From the NCBI GenBank assembly GCA_963703325.1, contig OY969805.1, positions 2,170,001 through 2,234,000 on the forward strand: 64,000 bases of DNA, written 5' to 3'. The translations under genes were made by a program, and so were the position numbers. The stretch is from Aquilonibacter sp963703325 (lineage in GTDB: Bacteria > Vulcanimicrobiota > Vulcanimicrobiia > Vulcanimicrobiales > Vulcanimicrobiaceae). The notes beneath the pieces were generated by a model, which had not been told where the DNA came from, searched no databases, and was given only the letters and a program-made list of their open reading frames with translations. This document shows positions 25,726 to 35,143 of the stretch, one piece after another. Position 1 is the stretch's first letter. Each line of letters begins with the position of its first letter.

Positions 25726-27210
25726 CTATGGATTCGCCGGCGGTGAAGATTGCGCGAGCGGGACGAAATGCAGTTCGCCCGCGGCATAGTCGATCGTCAC
25801 ATTGAAGCGCGAGAGCAGTCCGGCGCCGAAGTGTCCGAACGCGGTGCCCGCTAGATTCTGGGTGGCGCCGATCGTTGATTGCTCGATCGAATAGCCGCCG
25901 ATCTGCACCAGTGGAATCGTGCCCAGCAGCTCGACGCTCGACCCGCCCACGCCGCCGACGGCGCGTTCGCTGGTCGCGGGAAACAACTCGCTGCGGTGGG
26001 CCTGATAAAAATCGTATGCCAGGTTGATGTTCGATTCGTCGCCGGTATCGAACGCGAGTGAGGCCGGTAGCGTGCCGAGGCGTACGTCGAGGACCGGCAC
26101 GAAGTTGTCGAAGGCGATCGGCACGCTGAAGCCGCCTTGCAGTGTCGACGCGCCGAAGACGATGCGATGTTCCGACGTGTCCAGCTCGACCGTGGTCGCG
26201 GCTAAGACGTCGGCGCCGAGTACCACCTGGTAGCCGAAGCGATCGATGTCGTTGAGCACAACGTAGTTCGCGCCCGGGAGCGTCATCACGCCGACGTGCA
26301 GTTCACCGGCACGCACGACTTGGGTCGCGTAGTCGCCCAAACCGCTCACTTGAAACGATCCGACGATCGGCGCGTGCAACTGTTCGGCCAGCGTCAAGCT
26401 CACCGAAAGGCCCGAGTTGCCGCTGTCGAGCAGACATTTGGTGACGATGCCGCCGAGGGTGCAGGCAAAAATCGGCGTCGCGCGATCGGGATCGGTGGCT
26501 ACGGCAGCCGGCGTCGACGAGAAGGAGGGCAGCGGTCCGTGCGGCGTCTCGAACGCGCTAGCGAGCGTGTCGCGACGCTCGTACCGTTCGAACAGCGCAC
26601 CGTTGCGATATACCGAGTAGGGGAGTTGATAGCGGCTACCGACGGGAGCGTACTCGCGGTATTCGAGCGTCACGTCGCCGTTGACGTCGCGCATGTATTT
26701 CACGGACCACGTCTTGGGATCGACGTAGACGTACATCGGCACCGCGTCGCTATTGGCGACCAGCAAGGTGCGGTAGGGCGTGCCCGAAATCATCGTCGTG
26801 CCGTCGTCGAAGATGTGACCGCCGTGGGCGGTGAAATCCGGATCGAGGAACGTCAGCGACGCAACCGTGCGTTCGGCGCGAAGGAGCGGATCGGCACCGT
26901 CGGACTCGGGCAGGGTGGTACCGTTGATGTTGATCGAGAAGAGGCGCGCGCCGTCGAAGTAGGTGCCGGCGCAGATTCCACCGTTGCAGCGGTAGGTCGC
27001 AAAGCGTAAACCTTGCGCCTCGGTCTTGAGATCGACGGTTGCCCCGTTATCGGTGAGGTGTGAGACCGAGGTGAGGTGCGCGCTCCACACCGTGCCGCTT
27101 TGCTCGCGCATACGGGTGAGCACCGTCGCGAGCGTATCTCGCGGCGCGGCCGATCCCAACGTCGCTAGGCCCAGCGCGAAAAGCACGGCGAGCCGCTTGG
27201 CGAAGAGCAT
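25726..27210 (-). CDS. Secreted aspartyl-protease-like protein
   Basis: 494 residues. A clear signal peptide MLFAKRLAVLFALGLATLGSA precedes a region of about 210 residues without recognised domain, then two aspartyl-protease half domains: LLDSGNSGLSVSL (DSG) and LAFDTGDESNINL (DTG), each followed by hydrophobic strands. Two DxG motifs are expected for pepsin-like or retropepsin-like enzymes, so a bilobed protease is likely, though activity is unproven. ATG 27210 was chosen because it gives the signal peptide; the divergent gene starts only about 4 bases away. It may be followed by the small membrane protein at 25528. Confidence 0.85.
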   Translation of the reverse strand: MLFAKRLAVLFALGLATLGSAAPRDTLATVLTRMREQSGTVWSAHLTSVSHLTDNGATVDLKTEAQGLRFATYRCNGGICAGTYFDGARLFSININGTTLPESDGADPLLRAERTVASLTFLDPDFTAHGGHIFDDGTTMISGTPYRTLLVANSDAVPMYVYVDPKTWSVKYMRDVNGDVTLEYREYAPVGSRYQLPYSVYRNGALFERYERRDTLASAFETPHGPLPSFSSTPAAVATDPDRATPIFACTLGGIVTKCLLDSGNSGLSVSLTLAEQLHAPIVGSFQVSGLGDYATQVVRAGELHVGVMTLPGANYVVLNDIDRFGYQVVLGADVLAATTVELDTSEHRIVFGASTLQGGFSVPIAFDNFVPVLDVRLGTLPASLAFDTGDESNINLAYDFYQAHRSELFPATSERAVGGVGGSSVELLGTIPLVQIGGYSIEQSTIGATQNLAGTAFGHFGAGLLSRFNVTIDYAAGELHFVPLAQSSPPANP

Positions 27211-27214
27211 GGTT

Positions 27215-27850
27215 ATGCATTTCGAGTCGATCGATGAGTATCTTCTCACCGGCACCGGGCGTAAAGCCGAGCTCATCGAGAAACTGCTCGCACAGCGCAG
27301 CTCGGTGCCGGCTGCTGCGCCGTTCTATGAGGGCATGCGGATGCTCGGTGCGCGGACGCCGGATCTAACCCTGGTCGCTTTACGCTTGGTCCTGGCGGGA
27401 AAGCGCGCCGATGACGCTAGCGTCGTCGCCTTACGCGACCACGCCCAAGCGGTACGCACCGGCGGCGAGGGAGCGGCCGCGGCACGGGCCGCGTATCAGC
27501 AGATGCTCGCGCTTGTCATTGTCGCACTCGTGCTCGTGTTCGGCGCCGTGACGCCCTTGCTCGCGCAAACGCCCTCGCCGTCGCCGAACCTCTATCGATC
27601 GCTCGAAACCGGTCGATCCTCGCATCCCGCGGCAGAGATTCGTGGGCAGGTCGAGTCGGTCGACTACCCCGGCGCGACCTTCGTGATACGCAACGGCTCG
27701 CGCGAGCAGATCATCGCCGTCATGCCTGCAACGACAATTTATAAGAGCGGCGGCTATGCGACGTTCGCCGATTTGCACCGTGGTCAGCATATCGACGTCT
27801 CGGTCTACGAGGTCGGTGGGCGGCTCGTCGCGCAAACGATTCGCATTTGA
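27215..27850 (+). CDS. Single-pass membrane protein of unknown function
   Basis: 211 residues: a cytoplasmic part of about 90 residues (repeated hydrophobic/charged helices, FYEGMRMLGARTPD), one transmembrane helix (MLALVIVALVLVFGAVTPLLA), a short proline/serine linker, and a C-terminal beta-rich domain (EIRGQVESVDYPGATFVIRN) resembling small OB-like domains. No named family. Start ATG 27215 (or 27209) almost touches the divergent protease start. The stop TGA overlaps the TTG start of nagZ, so it leads the recycling operon. Confidence 0.65.
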   Translation: MHFESIDEYLLTGTGRKAELIEKLLAQRSSVPAAAPFYEGMRMLGARTPDLTLVALRLVLAGKRADDASVVALRDHAQAVRTGGEGAAAARAAYQQMLALVIVALVLVFGAVTPLLAQTPSPSPNLYRSLETGRSSHPAAEIRGQVESVDYPGATFVIRNGSREQIIAVMPATTIYKSGGYATFADLHRGQHIDVSVYEVGGRLVAQTIRI

Positions 27851-29310
27851 ATACGCTCGACCTGGCGAGCGGCGTCATCGTGACGGGGTTCTCGCCTGCT
27901 CGTCCGACCGCCGTGGAACTTGCGGCGCTGCTGCGCGCGCCGTTCGCGGGCTACATTCTCTTCGGACGCAATATCGAAGACGCCGCACAGACGCGGGTGC
28001 TTATTGAAACCTTACGGGCGGAGGCGCAGCCGCCGCCGATCATCGCGATCGATCAAGAGGGCGGTCGCATCATGCGCCTTCGCGAAGGTGCCGAACCGAT
28101 TCCGCCGATGATGGCGCTCGGCGCGCTCGGCGATATGCAAGCCGCATTCGACGTCGGCGAAGCGCTCGCGCACGATCTCCGCCGCATTGGCTGCACGCTC
28201 GATTTTGCGCCCGTGCTGGACCTGGCGCTCGATGCCGGCAACACCGTGATCGGCAACCGCGCCTTCGGAACGGCGGTGGAACTGGTGACGCAACTCGGCG
28301 GCGCGGTCGGGCGCGGACTGAGTTTCGGCGGCATCATGCCGACCTTCAAGCACTTTCCCGGACACGGCGCGACGGCGTTCGACACGCACCTTGGTCCGGC
28401 GCGGCTCGACGTCGACGCGGCAACGCTACGTCTGCGCGATCTCGCACCGTTCGCTGCCTGCGCGCGCGACGACGCGGCCATCATGGCGGCGCACGTTGCG
28501 GTGCCGGCGATCGACGGCGAACGCCCGGCTTCGCTGTCCCGCGCCTTTCTCACCGGCATCTTGCGTGACGCCTGGAGCTTCAACGGCGTCTGCTTTACCG
28601 ATTGCATGCAGATGGATGCGATTGCGCGCGGTGTGGGCACGGTGCGCGGTGTCACCGAAGCGATCGCCGCCGGTGCGGACTGCGCGCTCGTAAGCCACGA
28701 TCCGGATCTGGCGTTCGAAGCCGCGCAGGCGTTGGCGGCCGCGGTCGATCGCGGCGAGGTGCCGCGCGCGCGTCTTCAACAAGCCTACGACCGCGTGATG
28801 CACCTGCGGGGACGAGCCGTTGGGCCGCTCGAGCTCGATGCCCTCGCGCCGCATCCTGGGATCGGCCGGCGGATCGCGCGCGAGGCGGTGACCCTCGTGC
28901 GGGGCGTTCCGCGGGCTGATGCGCTAGCGGATATCGCGGTCGTTTTCGGCGAAGCGTCGCTGGCAGCGCACGCGCCGTTGCTCGAGGAGCGCAACGTCGC
29001 GCTCGATCCCGACGACGACGCGGTCGCGGCGATGCTTGATGCGGTGCAGCAATCGAATCGCCGTCCGCTCGTGCTGAGCTATCGCGCGCATCTCTATCCT
29101 CGGCAGGCGGCCGCGATTGCAGCGATCAGCGCGCACGCAGCCGACGCGATGATCGTTTCGACCGCCGAACCCTACGACGTGCCGCTCTTTACGGCGGCAC
29201 GTCACGTGCTCGCGTGCTACGGCAACGATCGGTTCAGCCTCGCGGGGCTGTCCGACGTCATCTTTCTCGGTGCGGCCTGTCGCGGAGTGCTTCCCGTTGC
29301 AATCCCTTGA
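27847..29310 (+). CDS. nagZ: Beta-N-acetylglucosaminidase, GH3 (NagZ-like)
   Basis: 487 residues. The GH3 N-terminal barrel shows IIAIDQEGGRIMRL, KHFPGHG with a later D-T-H (FDTHLGP), the NagZ-specific His-Asp general-acid pair, and the nucleophile aspartate in FTDCMQMDAI. An extra C-terminal Rossmann-like domain of about 150 residues follows, as in two-domain NagZ enzymes. It should release GlcNAc from GlcNAc-anhydroMurNAc. The absence of a signal peptide suggests cytoplasmic action. It starts at TTG 27847 overlapping the upstream stop and heads a six-gene recycling operon. Confidence 0.92.
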   Translation: MNTLDLASGVIVTGFSPARPTAVELAALLRAPFAGYILFGRNIEDAAQTRVLIETLRAEAQPPPIIAIDQEGGRIMRLREGAEPIPPMMALGALGDMQAAFDVGEALAHDLRRIGCTLDFAPVLDLALDAGNTVIGNRAFGTAVELVTQLGGAVGRGLSFGGIMPTFKHFPGHGATAFDTHLGPARLDVDAATLRLRDLAPFAACARDDAAIMAAHVAVPAIDGERPASLSRAFLTGILRDAWSFNGVCFTDCMQMDAIARGVGTVRGVTEAIAAGADCALVSHDPDLAFEAAQALAAAVDRGEVPRARLQQAYDRVMHLRGRAVGPLELDALAPHPGIGRRIAREAVTLVRGVPRADALADIAVVFGEASLAAHAPLLEERNVALDPDDDAVAAMLDAVQQSNRRPLVLSYRAHLYPRQAAAIAAISAHAADAMIVSTAEPYDVPLFTAARHVLACYGNDRFSLAGLSDVIFLGAACRGVLPVAIP

Positions 29311-30334
29311 ACGCAGTGCGGCGATCGACGACGTGCTCGCGGGCGCCCTCGATCAGCGTTTCACGGCCGCAGTCGCTCGGGTCGAGCGCGGCGGCCAATT
29401 GCTGTACGAGCGCGCGGTCGGACGCACGCGTCGCGACGCCCAAGGACAGCCGATCTATGTCGACACGCGCTTTGATCTTGCGTCCCTGACCAAGTTATTC
29501 GTTACGACGGTCGCGCTCGATCTGGTCGCGCGCGGCACTGCCGCCCTCGACGCACCCTTGACCGGCGCGCTCCCGGAGTGGCGCGACGACGAGCACGCGC
29601 CGATCACGATGGGCATGCTGCTCTCCCATACGTCGGGCATGCATTCCGGCGCGGACTATCGTTCGCTGCTCGATGAGCGCGTCACCGATTTCGCGCTCCG
29701 TCTTCCGCTCGTGGCGCAGCCCGGTGAGAGTGTGATCTATAGCGATCTCGGCCTGATCGCGCTCGGCGTCGCGATCGAACGCATGTCGGGGCGGGCATTG
29801 CCGGCCGCACTGGCTGCAGCGATGCCAAGCGGCGCGACCTTCACTCCGCCGGCCCGCGAACGCGCCGCAATTCCGGCAACCGAAGAGGATGCATGGCGCG
29901 GCCGCGTGCAGGGCAGCGTACACGACGAGAAGGCCCATCTCATGCACGGCGTCGGCGGACACGCCGGGCTTTTTGGAAGCGCTGCCGACGTCGCCCACCT
30001 GACCGATATCTACCTCGGCGCGGCCCGCGGTCGCGCGGTCGGCGTGGTGCCGCCGGCGCTCGCGCGCGAAGCGATCGCCTGCGCCGCTGACGATCCGGTA
30101 CTGCGCCGCGGTTTGGGCTGGGCACTCAAGACGACCGATGAAAATTCGTGCGGCGCGAAGTTCGGACCGCGCAGCTTCGGCCATACCGGCTTCACCGGCA
30201 CGTGCGTGTGGGCCGATCCGGATCGCGATCTGCAGGCGGTGCTGCTCACGAATGCCGTCTACTTCGGGCGCGAAGATTCCCGCCCGCTGCGAGCGGCGTT
30301 TTACGATGCCGTTATCGAAACATTCGCTCCATGA
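29297..30334 (+). CDS. Serine beta-lactamase/D-Ala carboxypeptidase-like hydrolase in recycling operon
   Basis: About 345 residues of the class C beta-lactamase/esterase superfamily. SxxK reads ASLTKLF, the YxN position reads YSDL (Asp instead of Asn), and HTGFTGT is the KTG-like box. No signal peptide, so it may act in the cytoplasm on muropeptides. It overlaps nagZ by 14 bp and anmK by 4 bp (ATGA), a firm operon position. Start TTG 29297 fits that overlap better than 29270. Precise substrate unknown; a role in trimming muropeptide stem peptides or esters is inferred from neighbours. Confidence 0.8.
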   Translation: MQSLERSAAIDDVLAGALDQRFTAAVARVERGGQLLYERAVGRTRRDAQGQPIYVDTRFDLASLTKLFVTTVALDLVARGTAALDAPLTGALPEWRDDEHAPITMGMLLSHTSGMHSGADYRSLLDERVTDFALRLPLVAQPGESVIYSDLGLIALGVAIERMSGRALPAALAAAMPSGATFTPPARERAAIPATEEDAWRGRVQGSVHDEKAHLMHGVGGHAGLFGSAADVAHLTDIYLGAARGRAVGVVPPALAREAIACAADDPVLRRGLGWALKTTDENSCGAKFGPRSFGHTGFTGTCVWADPDRDLQAVLLTNAVYFGREDSRPLRAAFYDAVIETFAP

Positions 30335-31482
30335 ACGCGGTGGGGTTGATGAGCGGGACATCACTCGATGGCATCGATGCAGCGCTCGTGCGGATCGTTC
30401 CCCGCAATGAGGGGTATGCAATCGATCTGCTCAACTTCGTGACCGTCCCGTTTGGGGACGATCTCGAGCGGCGGCTGCGCGCGGCGCTCCCGCCACACGT
30501 TGCGACCGCGCCGGCGATCGCCGATCTGCATCGCGGCCTCGGCAGCGCCTTTGCTCGTGCCGCGCGAAGTGCTTGCGGTGCGCTTGCGGTCGATTACATC
30601 GCGTCGCACGGCCAGACGATCTTCCACGACGGCGCAGCGCACCTCACGATGCAGATCGGCGACCCATTCGTCATTCGTGAGGCGCTACGCGCTACGGTCT
30701 GCTACGATTTTCGCAGCGCCGATTGCGTCGTGGGCGGTTCGGGTGCGCCCCTCGTGCCGTATGCCGACGTGATCTTGCTCGCCGATCCGCGGGAGGACCG
30801 CGTTGCGCTCAACATCGGCGGCATCGCGAATCTCACCGCGCTCCCGCACGGGTGTTCGCCGCACGACGTGCTCGCCTTCGATAGCGGTCCCGGTGTGATG
30901 CTGATCGACGCGTTCGTGCAGATGCGAAGCGGCGGCGAGCGGCGCTTCGACCAGGACGGAAAACTTGCGGCAGCAGGCACACCGGATGAAACCGCACTTG
31001 GGGCGATGCTGAACGATCCGTACTTTGCGCAGAGTCCGCCGAAGTCCACCGGTCGCGAGCAGTTCGGTGCCCAATTTTTGCTCGCGCACCGCCACGTGCT
31101 CGAACGTCTGTCGCTCGAAGACGGTTGTGCAACCCTGACCGAACTGACCGCGCGGACCGTCGCTGGCGCGGTCGCCGCGCTCGACATGAGCGGCGCCCGC
31201 ATCCTCTGCAGCGGGGGCGGTGCGCAGAACCGGGCGTTGTTGCGCAGCATTGCCGCCTATCTCCCGCAAGCGCGAGTGGAACGCAGCGAAGCCGTCGGTT
31301 TGCACGGGGATGCGAAAGAGGCGATTGCCTTCGCCGTGCTTGGCTATGAGACGCTGCGCGAGCGCGCGGCAAACGTGCCGCGCGTGACCGGTGCATCGCA
31401 CGCGGTGCCGTTGGGAGCACTCGCGCCGTTCGCGCTGCATCGATTGATGATGGAGGTAGAGAACGAATGCCGATCATCGTAG
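30331..31482 (+). CDS. anmK: Anhydro-N-acetylmuramic acid kinase
   Basis: 383 residues. The family opening VGLMSGTSLDGIDAALV, the DYIASHGQTIFHDG motif, the NIGGIANLT phosphate loop and the GVMLIDAF segment are all typical of AnmK, which opens the 1,6-anhydro ring and phosphorylates to give MurNAc-6-phosphate. Length matches the family. ATG 30331 overlaps the previous stop by 4 bp; its end overlaps the nagK-like gene by 16 bp. Confidence 0.95.
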   Translation: MNAVGLMSGTSLDGIDAALVRIVPRNEGYAIDLLNFVTVPFGDDLERRLRAALPPHVATAPAIADLHRGLGSAFARAARSACGALAVDYIASHGQTIFHDGAAHLTMQIGDPFVIREALRATVCYDFRSADCVVGGSGAPLVPYADVILLADPREDRVALNIGGIANLTALPHGCSPHDVLAFDSGPGVMLIDAFVQMRSGGERRFDQDGKLAAAGTPDETALGAMLNDPYFAQSPPKSTGREQFGAQFLLAHRHVLERLSLEDGCATLTELTARTVAGAVAALDMSGARILCSGGGAQNRALLRSIAAYLPQARVERSEAVGLHGDAKEAIAFAVLGYETLRERAANVPRVTGASHAVPLGALAPFALHRLMMEVENECRSS

Positions 31483-32363
31483 GAATCGACGCGGGCGGCA
31501 CGTCAATTGCGTGTGTGGTCGCGAGAAACGGCGAGACAATCGTGCAGCACGGTGACGCCGCCAACGCGCGAACGGCGGGGATACAAGGCGCCGCCGAGCG
31601 CATCGCCGTTACCGTTCGCAGCGCGCTGCGCGGCGAGATGTTCGATGCGCTGGTGGTCGGTGCGGCGGGTGCCGGCGATCGGGTCGTTGCAAGCGCGCTT
31701 GAAGCGGCATTGCGCAACTATTTTCCAAACGGCGCGATCGCCGTGCGCGATGACGCGGAAATCGCGCTGCGCGCCGCGGTACCGGATGGGGACGGCGTGG
31801 TGCTCATTGCCGGCACCGGTTCGATCGCATACGCACAGGTCGGCGGCGCGGCGTATCGCGCCGGCGGCTACGGCTATCTGCTCGGGGATGAAGGATCGGG
31901 ATTTTCGATTGGGCGCGCGGCGCTGACGGCAATGCTGCGCTGGTACGATGGCCGTGTTCCGTACGCCGAACTCTTCGATGCGATCCAGGCGCGATTGCAA
32001 GTTAGCGACGCCCAAACGCTCCTCGGACGTGTGTACGGCGATGGCGAACCGGTGCCGATCGTTGCTTCGGTTGCGCCGCTTGTGCTCGACCGCGCGAGCG
32101 CCGGCGAGCGACTGGCCGCGAAGATCGTGCAGACGGCGGCGCACGAACTCGTCGATCTCCTCAAATCGTTGACCCATCGCGCGGACGCGGGCGCGCGTGA
32201 GCTGCCGCTGTCCTTCGCCGGCGGCCTCTTTGCCGAGAATTCACTGCTCACGTATCTTGTCGAAACGCGCCTCCTCGCCGATCTGCCGCTGTTGGCGCCG
32301 ATCAAATCAGGCCCGGCGCCCGTCTATGGCGCTCTTGAACTCGCGCGGAGACTCACACCTTGA
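31467..32363 (+). CDS. nagK: BadF/BadG-type N-acetylglucosamine kinase
   Basis: 298 residues of the ASKHA kinase fold, BadF/BadG/BcrA/BcrD branch. Phosphate-1 loop VGIDAGGTSIACVV, adenosine-side IAGTGSIAY, and the GGYGYLLGDEGSGFSIGR-like motif (GYLLGDEGSG) of eukaryotic-type GlcNAc kinases are present. It would phosphorylate GlcNAc released by NagZ. It overlaps anmK by 16 bp and murQ by 4 bp. The gene name reflects the family and context; substrate range is not proven. Confidence 0.85.
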   Translation: MPIIVGIDAGGTSIACVVARNGETIVQHGDAANARTAGIQGAAERIAVTVRSALRGEMFDALVVGAAGAGDRVVASALEAALRNYFPNGAIAVRDDAEIALRAAVPDGDGVVLIAGTGSIAYAQVGGAAYRAGGYGYLLGDEGSGFSIGRAALTAMLRWYDGRVPYAELFDAIQARLQVSDAQTLLGRVYGDGEPVPIVASVAPLVLDRASAGERLAAKIVQTAAHELVDLLKSLTHRADAGARELPLSFAGGLFAENSLLTYLVETRLLADLPLLAPIKSGPAPVYGALELARRLTP

Positions 32364-33236
32364 GCGGGCTTCCGCCGACCGAAGGGCGTCAAGCGGAGAG
32401 TTCCGGCCTCGACTTGCTCGAAACGCAAGAACTCGTCGACCTGTTGGTGCGCGATCAAGCGCAAGCCGCTGCCGCCGTGCGGACGCAAACGTCAACGCTT
32501 GCGCGGGCGGTTGAAGGCGTCGTTACACGGCTTCGCGCGGGCGGGCGCCTCCACTACATCGGCTCCGGAACCAGCGGGCGTTTAGCGGTGCTCGATGCGT
32601 CGGAGATGCCGCCGACCTTCGGCACGCCGCCGGATTCTGGTATGCGCGCACATCGCCGGCGGAGACTCTGCACTTCGTACCGCCATCGAAGGCGCCGAAG
32701 ACGATGCGCGCGCCGGTGAAGCGGCGATGAAGGGTCATGTCGCATCCGGTGATGCCGTGGTCGGCATTTCTGCTAGCGGCGGCGCGCGGTACGTCGTGGC
32801 TGCGCTCGAGCACGCGCGCGCGATCGGCGCGCTCACCGTGGCGATCACCAGCAGCGACGCGTCGGCGTTGGTCGCGGCGGCCGAGCTTGCGATCGTGCTG
32901 CCGACGGGCGCCGAAGCGCTGAGCGGATCGACCCGTCTCAAGGCGGGAACGGCACAGAAAATCACGCTCAATACGCTCTCGACGGCGATCATGGTGCGTT
33001 TGGGCAAAGTGCACGACAATCTCATGGTCGACGTCGTCGCAACCAACGATAAACTGCGCGGTCGCGCCGAACGGCTCGTCCGTGATCTCACCGGCGCCGG
33101 CGATGCTCGCGTGCGTGCCGCGCTCGATGCCGCCGAGGGCAGCGTGAAAGTCGCGGTCGTGATGATCGCGCGCGACATGGACGCGGCGCAGGCGCGCACC
33201 TTGCTGCAATCGGAGTCGCTGCGATCCTTGCTCTAA
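32360..33236 (+). pseudogene. murQ: N-acetylmuramic acid 6-phosphate etherase, frameshifted
   Basis: MurQ cleaves the lactyl ether of MurNAc-6-phosphate to GlcNAc-6-phosphate. The two halves lie in different frames. The first gives HYIGSGTSGRLAVLDASEMPPTFGTPPD up to about 32635 (in part), and the second resumes with LV-C-AHIAGGDSALRTAIEGAEDD (from about 32637). Removing one T in GATTCTG (32633-32639) restores a 291-residue protein, the family's normal length, with an intact sugar-phosphate isomerase domain. Whether the extra base is real or an assembly error cannot be told. It sits between nagK and a DUF4127 gene, exactly where murQ is expected. Confidence 0.85.
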
Positions 33237-33268
33237 AAGCGCTCGGGCTGCTGGCAGCCCTTGTCTTC

Positions 33269-34735
33269 GTGCCGATGGACGATCGTTCGGTGACACTGAA
33301 CTTACCGATCATGCTCGGCGAGATTGCGGGACGACCGGTCGTTGCGCCGCCGCGCACGCTGCTCGGCAACGATCTCGAGCCCGGCGATCCCGACGGCATC
33401 ATCGCGTGGCTCAACGCGAGCGCGCCGCGCGCGCAAGCCTACGTGCTTTCGAGCGACATGCTCGCCTACGGCGGCCTGGTGCCCTCGCGCGTTCCGGGAC
33501 CGACGTATGCCGACGCCTACGTGCGGTTAGGCGAGATCGACGCGCTCAAGAAGCGCTACGGCGCTGCGTGGATCGGCGTTTTCGGTACGATCATGCGCCT
33601 CGCGCCGACCGGCGTTCCGGCCGGTACGCCATACTTTGCGGCGTATCCGACGTGGTCGTATTTACAAGAGTATGCGAATCTGCACGATCCGCCTGACCCG
33701 TCGGAGGAAAGCGACGCCGCGCGGTTACGCGGATTGATCGGGCAGCCGGTGCTCAACGCCTATCTGCAAACGCGCGCGCGCAACTACGGCGTCGACCGGT
33801 TGCTGATCGATCGCGCCCGTACGGGGTCCATCGATCGACTCGTGCTCGGCCAGGATGATGCCAAGCCTTTCGGGTTGCACGTTCCCGAAGTGCAGGCGCT
33901 GCAGCACTACTTGGCGGCGAGCGATCTCGGCCCACGCGCGTCGATCGAACCAGGTGCCGACGAGCTTGGGATGGCGCTCGTCGCGCATGCGCTCGCGCGT
34001 GATGCGCACTGGATGCCGCGCGTTGCGGTGCACTATTCGACGCCGGCCGGAGCGGCGTATCAAGATCCGCTCGAATTCGCGCCGATCGGCGAGACGATCG
34101 ACCAGCTCATAGCGCTGTGCGGCGGAGTGCGCGACGACGCAACGCCGGATATCCAGCTCTACGTCCACCTGCCGGCTACTGGTGCCGCACTCGACGATGC
34201 GTTCTTGGGTGCGATACGCGCCGATCTCGATGCGGGGCGTTCGGTCGCCGTGGTCGACCTTTCGTTCGAGGCTAACTACGATGAGCAGAAGGCATTTGCC
34301 GGAGCGCTGCTGAGCTCGGGTCTGGCGAGTCGGCTCGACGCGTACGCGTCGTGGAATACCGACGCGAATACCAGCGGAACCGCGCTCGCCGAGACGATTG
34401 CGGCCGGTGCCGGACGACGCATGCATTCTTATGATGCGCTGGCACACCGGACGTTCACGTTTTTACGGTTTGTCGATGACGTCGACTTTCACGATGACGT
34501 GCGGCCCGCGCTCAACGATTGGCTTGCAGCGCAAGGCGTGACCGATCACACCTTGTTGGCACCCGCCGTGGCCGCAGCAACGGCACAACGGAACCGCGCA
34601 CTGCTCTGGTACGAAGCGCAAGCGACGCTGGCGCAGTTGTACCCGCAGCTGCACGTCGCAGCAATGTCGATCACGATGCCGTGGGATCGCACCTTCGAAA
34701 CGGATATCGACGTACGGCTCGCGCCGAACCCATAG
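33269..34735 (+). CDS. DUF4127-family protein
   Basis: About 488 residues. The family opening VPMDDRSVTLNLP, PPRTLLGN, and YVLSSDMLAYGGLVPSR are recognisable; the fold is predicted as a TIM-barrel-like enzyme of unknown activity. It follows murQ by 32 bases. GTG 33269 is the first canonical start, but the usual first strand (LLAALVF just upstream, in frame) would be excluded, so the real start is probably an upstream non-canonical codon or obscured by an indel. Position at the end of a muropeptide recycling operon suggests a related carbohydrate role (inference). Confidence 0.75.
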   Translation: MPMDDRSVTLNLPIMLGEIAGRPVVAPPRTLLGNDLEPGDPDGIIAWLNASAPRAQAYVLSSDMLAYGGLVPSRVPGPTYADAYVRLGEIDALKKRYGAAWIGVFGTIMRLAPTGVPAGTPYFAAYPTWSYLQEYANLHDPPDPSEESDAARLRGLIGQPVLNAYLQTRARNYGVDRLLIDRARTGSIDRLVLGQDDAKPFGLHVPEVQALQHYLAASDLGPRASIEPGADELGMALVAHALARDAHWMPRVAVHYSTPAGAAYQDPLEFAPIGETIDQLIALCGGVRDDATPDIQLYVHLPATGAALDDAFLGAIRADLDAGRSVAVVDLSFEANYDEQKAFAGALLSSGLASRLDAYASWNTDANTSGTALAETIAAGAGRRMHSYDALAHRTFTFLRFVDDVDFHDDVRPALNDWLAAQGVTDHTLLAPAVAAATAQRNRALLWYEAQATLAQLYPQLHVAAMSITMPWDRTFETDIDVRLAPNP

Positions 34736-34747
34736 CCGGCCGCGCGT

Positions 34748-35143
34748 TTAGCCGGGCTGGCAGAGTTCGATCAGCACGCCGCCGGTCGATTTCGGATGGA
34801 GAAAAGCGATGCGATTGCCGTGCGCACCTTGGCGCGGACGTTCGTCGATTAAGCGTACGCCCTTGGCTTTAAAGTCGGCGAGCGCCGTTTCGATGTCGTC
34901 GACACGATAGGCGGTATGGTGCAGCTTCGTATCGGCGTCGCCGCGAAAGCGGGCGATTGCTGAATCGGGATCGAGCGGCAGCAAGAGTTCGATCACCGAG
35001 TCGCCGGCCGCAAGACCCACGGCCTCGACACCTTGATCGGCGATCGTTTCGCGATAGACCGGATGAAACCCGAGCATCTGCGTGTACAGGGCAATCGCCG
35101 CATCCAAATCCTTGACCACGATCGCGATGTGATCGATCTTCAC
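34748..35143 (-). CDS. mce: Methylmalonyl-CoA epimerase
   Basis: 131 residues of the glyoxalase fold. MKIDHIAIVVKDLDAAIALY has the first metal histidine, and HHTAYRVDD and the final strand GVLIELCQ supply the remaining His and Glu ligands. It interconverts (R)- and (S)-methylmalonyl-CoA. Its GTG start overlaps the stop of the mutase gene (GTGA at 35143-35140) once that gene's frameshift is corrected. As deposited, the mutase frame reads through into it, giving an apparent 657-residue fusion, which I judge artificial. Confidence 0.88.
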   Translation of the reverse strand: MKIDHIAIVVKDLDAAIALYTQMLGFHPVYRETIADQGVEAVGLAAGDSVIELLLPLDPDSAIARFRGDADTKLHHTAYRVDDIETALADFKAKGVRLIDERPRQGAHGNRIAFLHPKSTGGVLIELCQPG

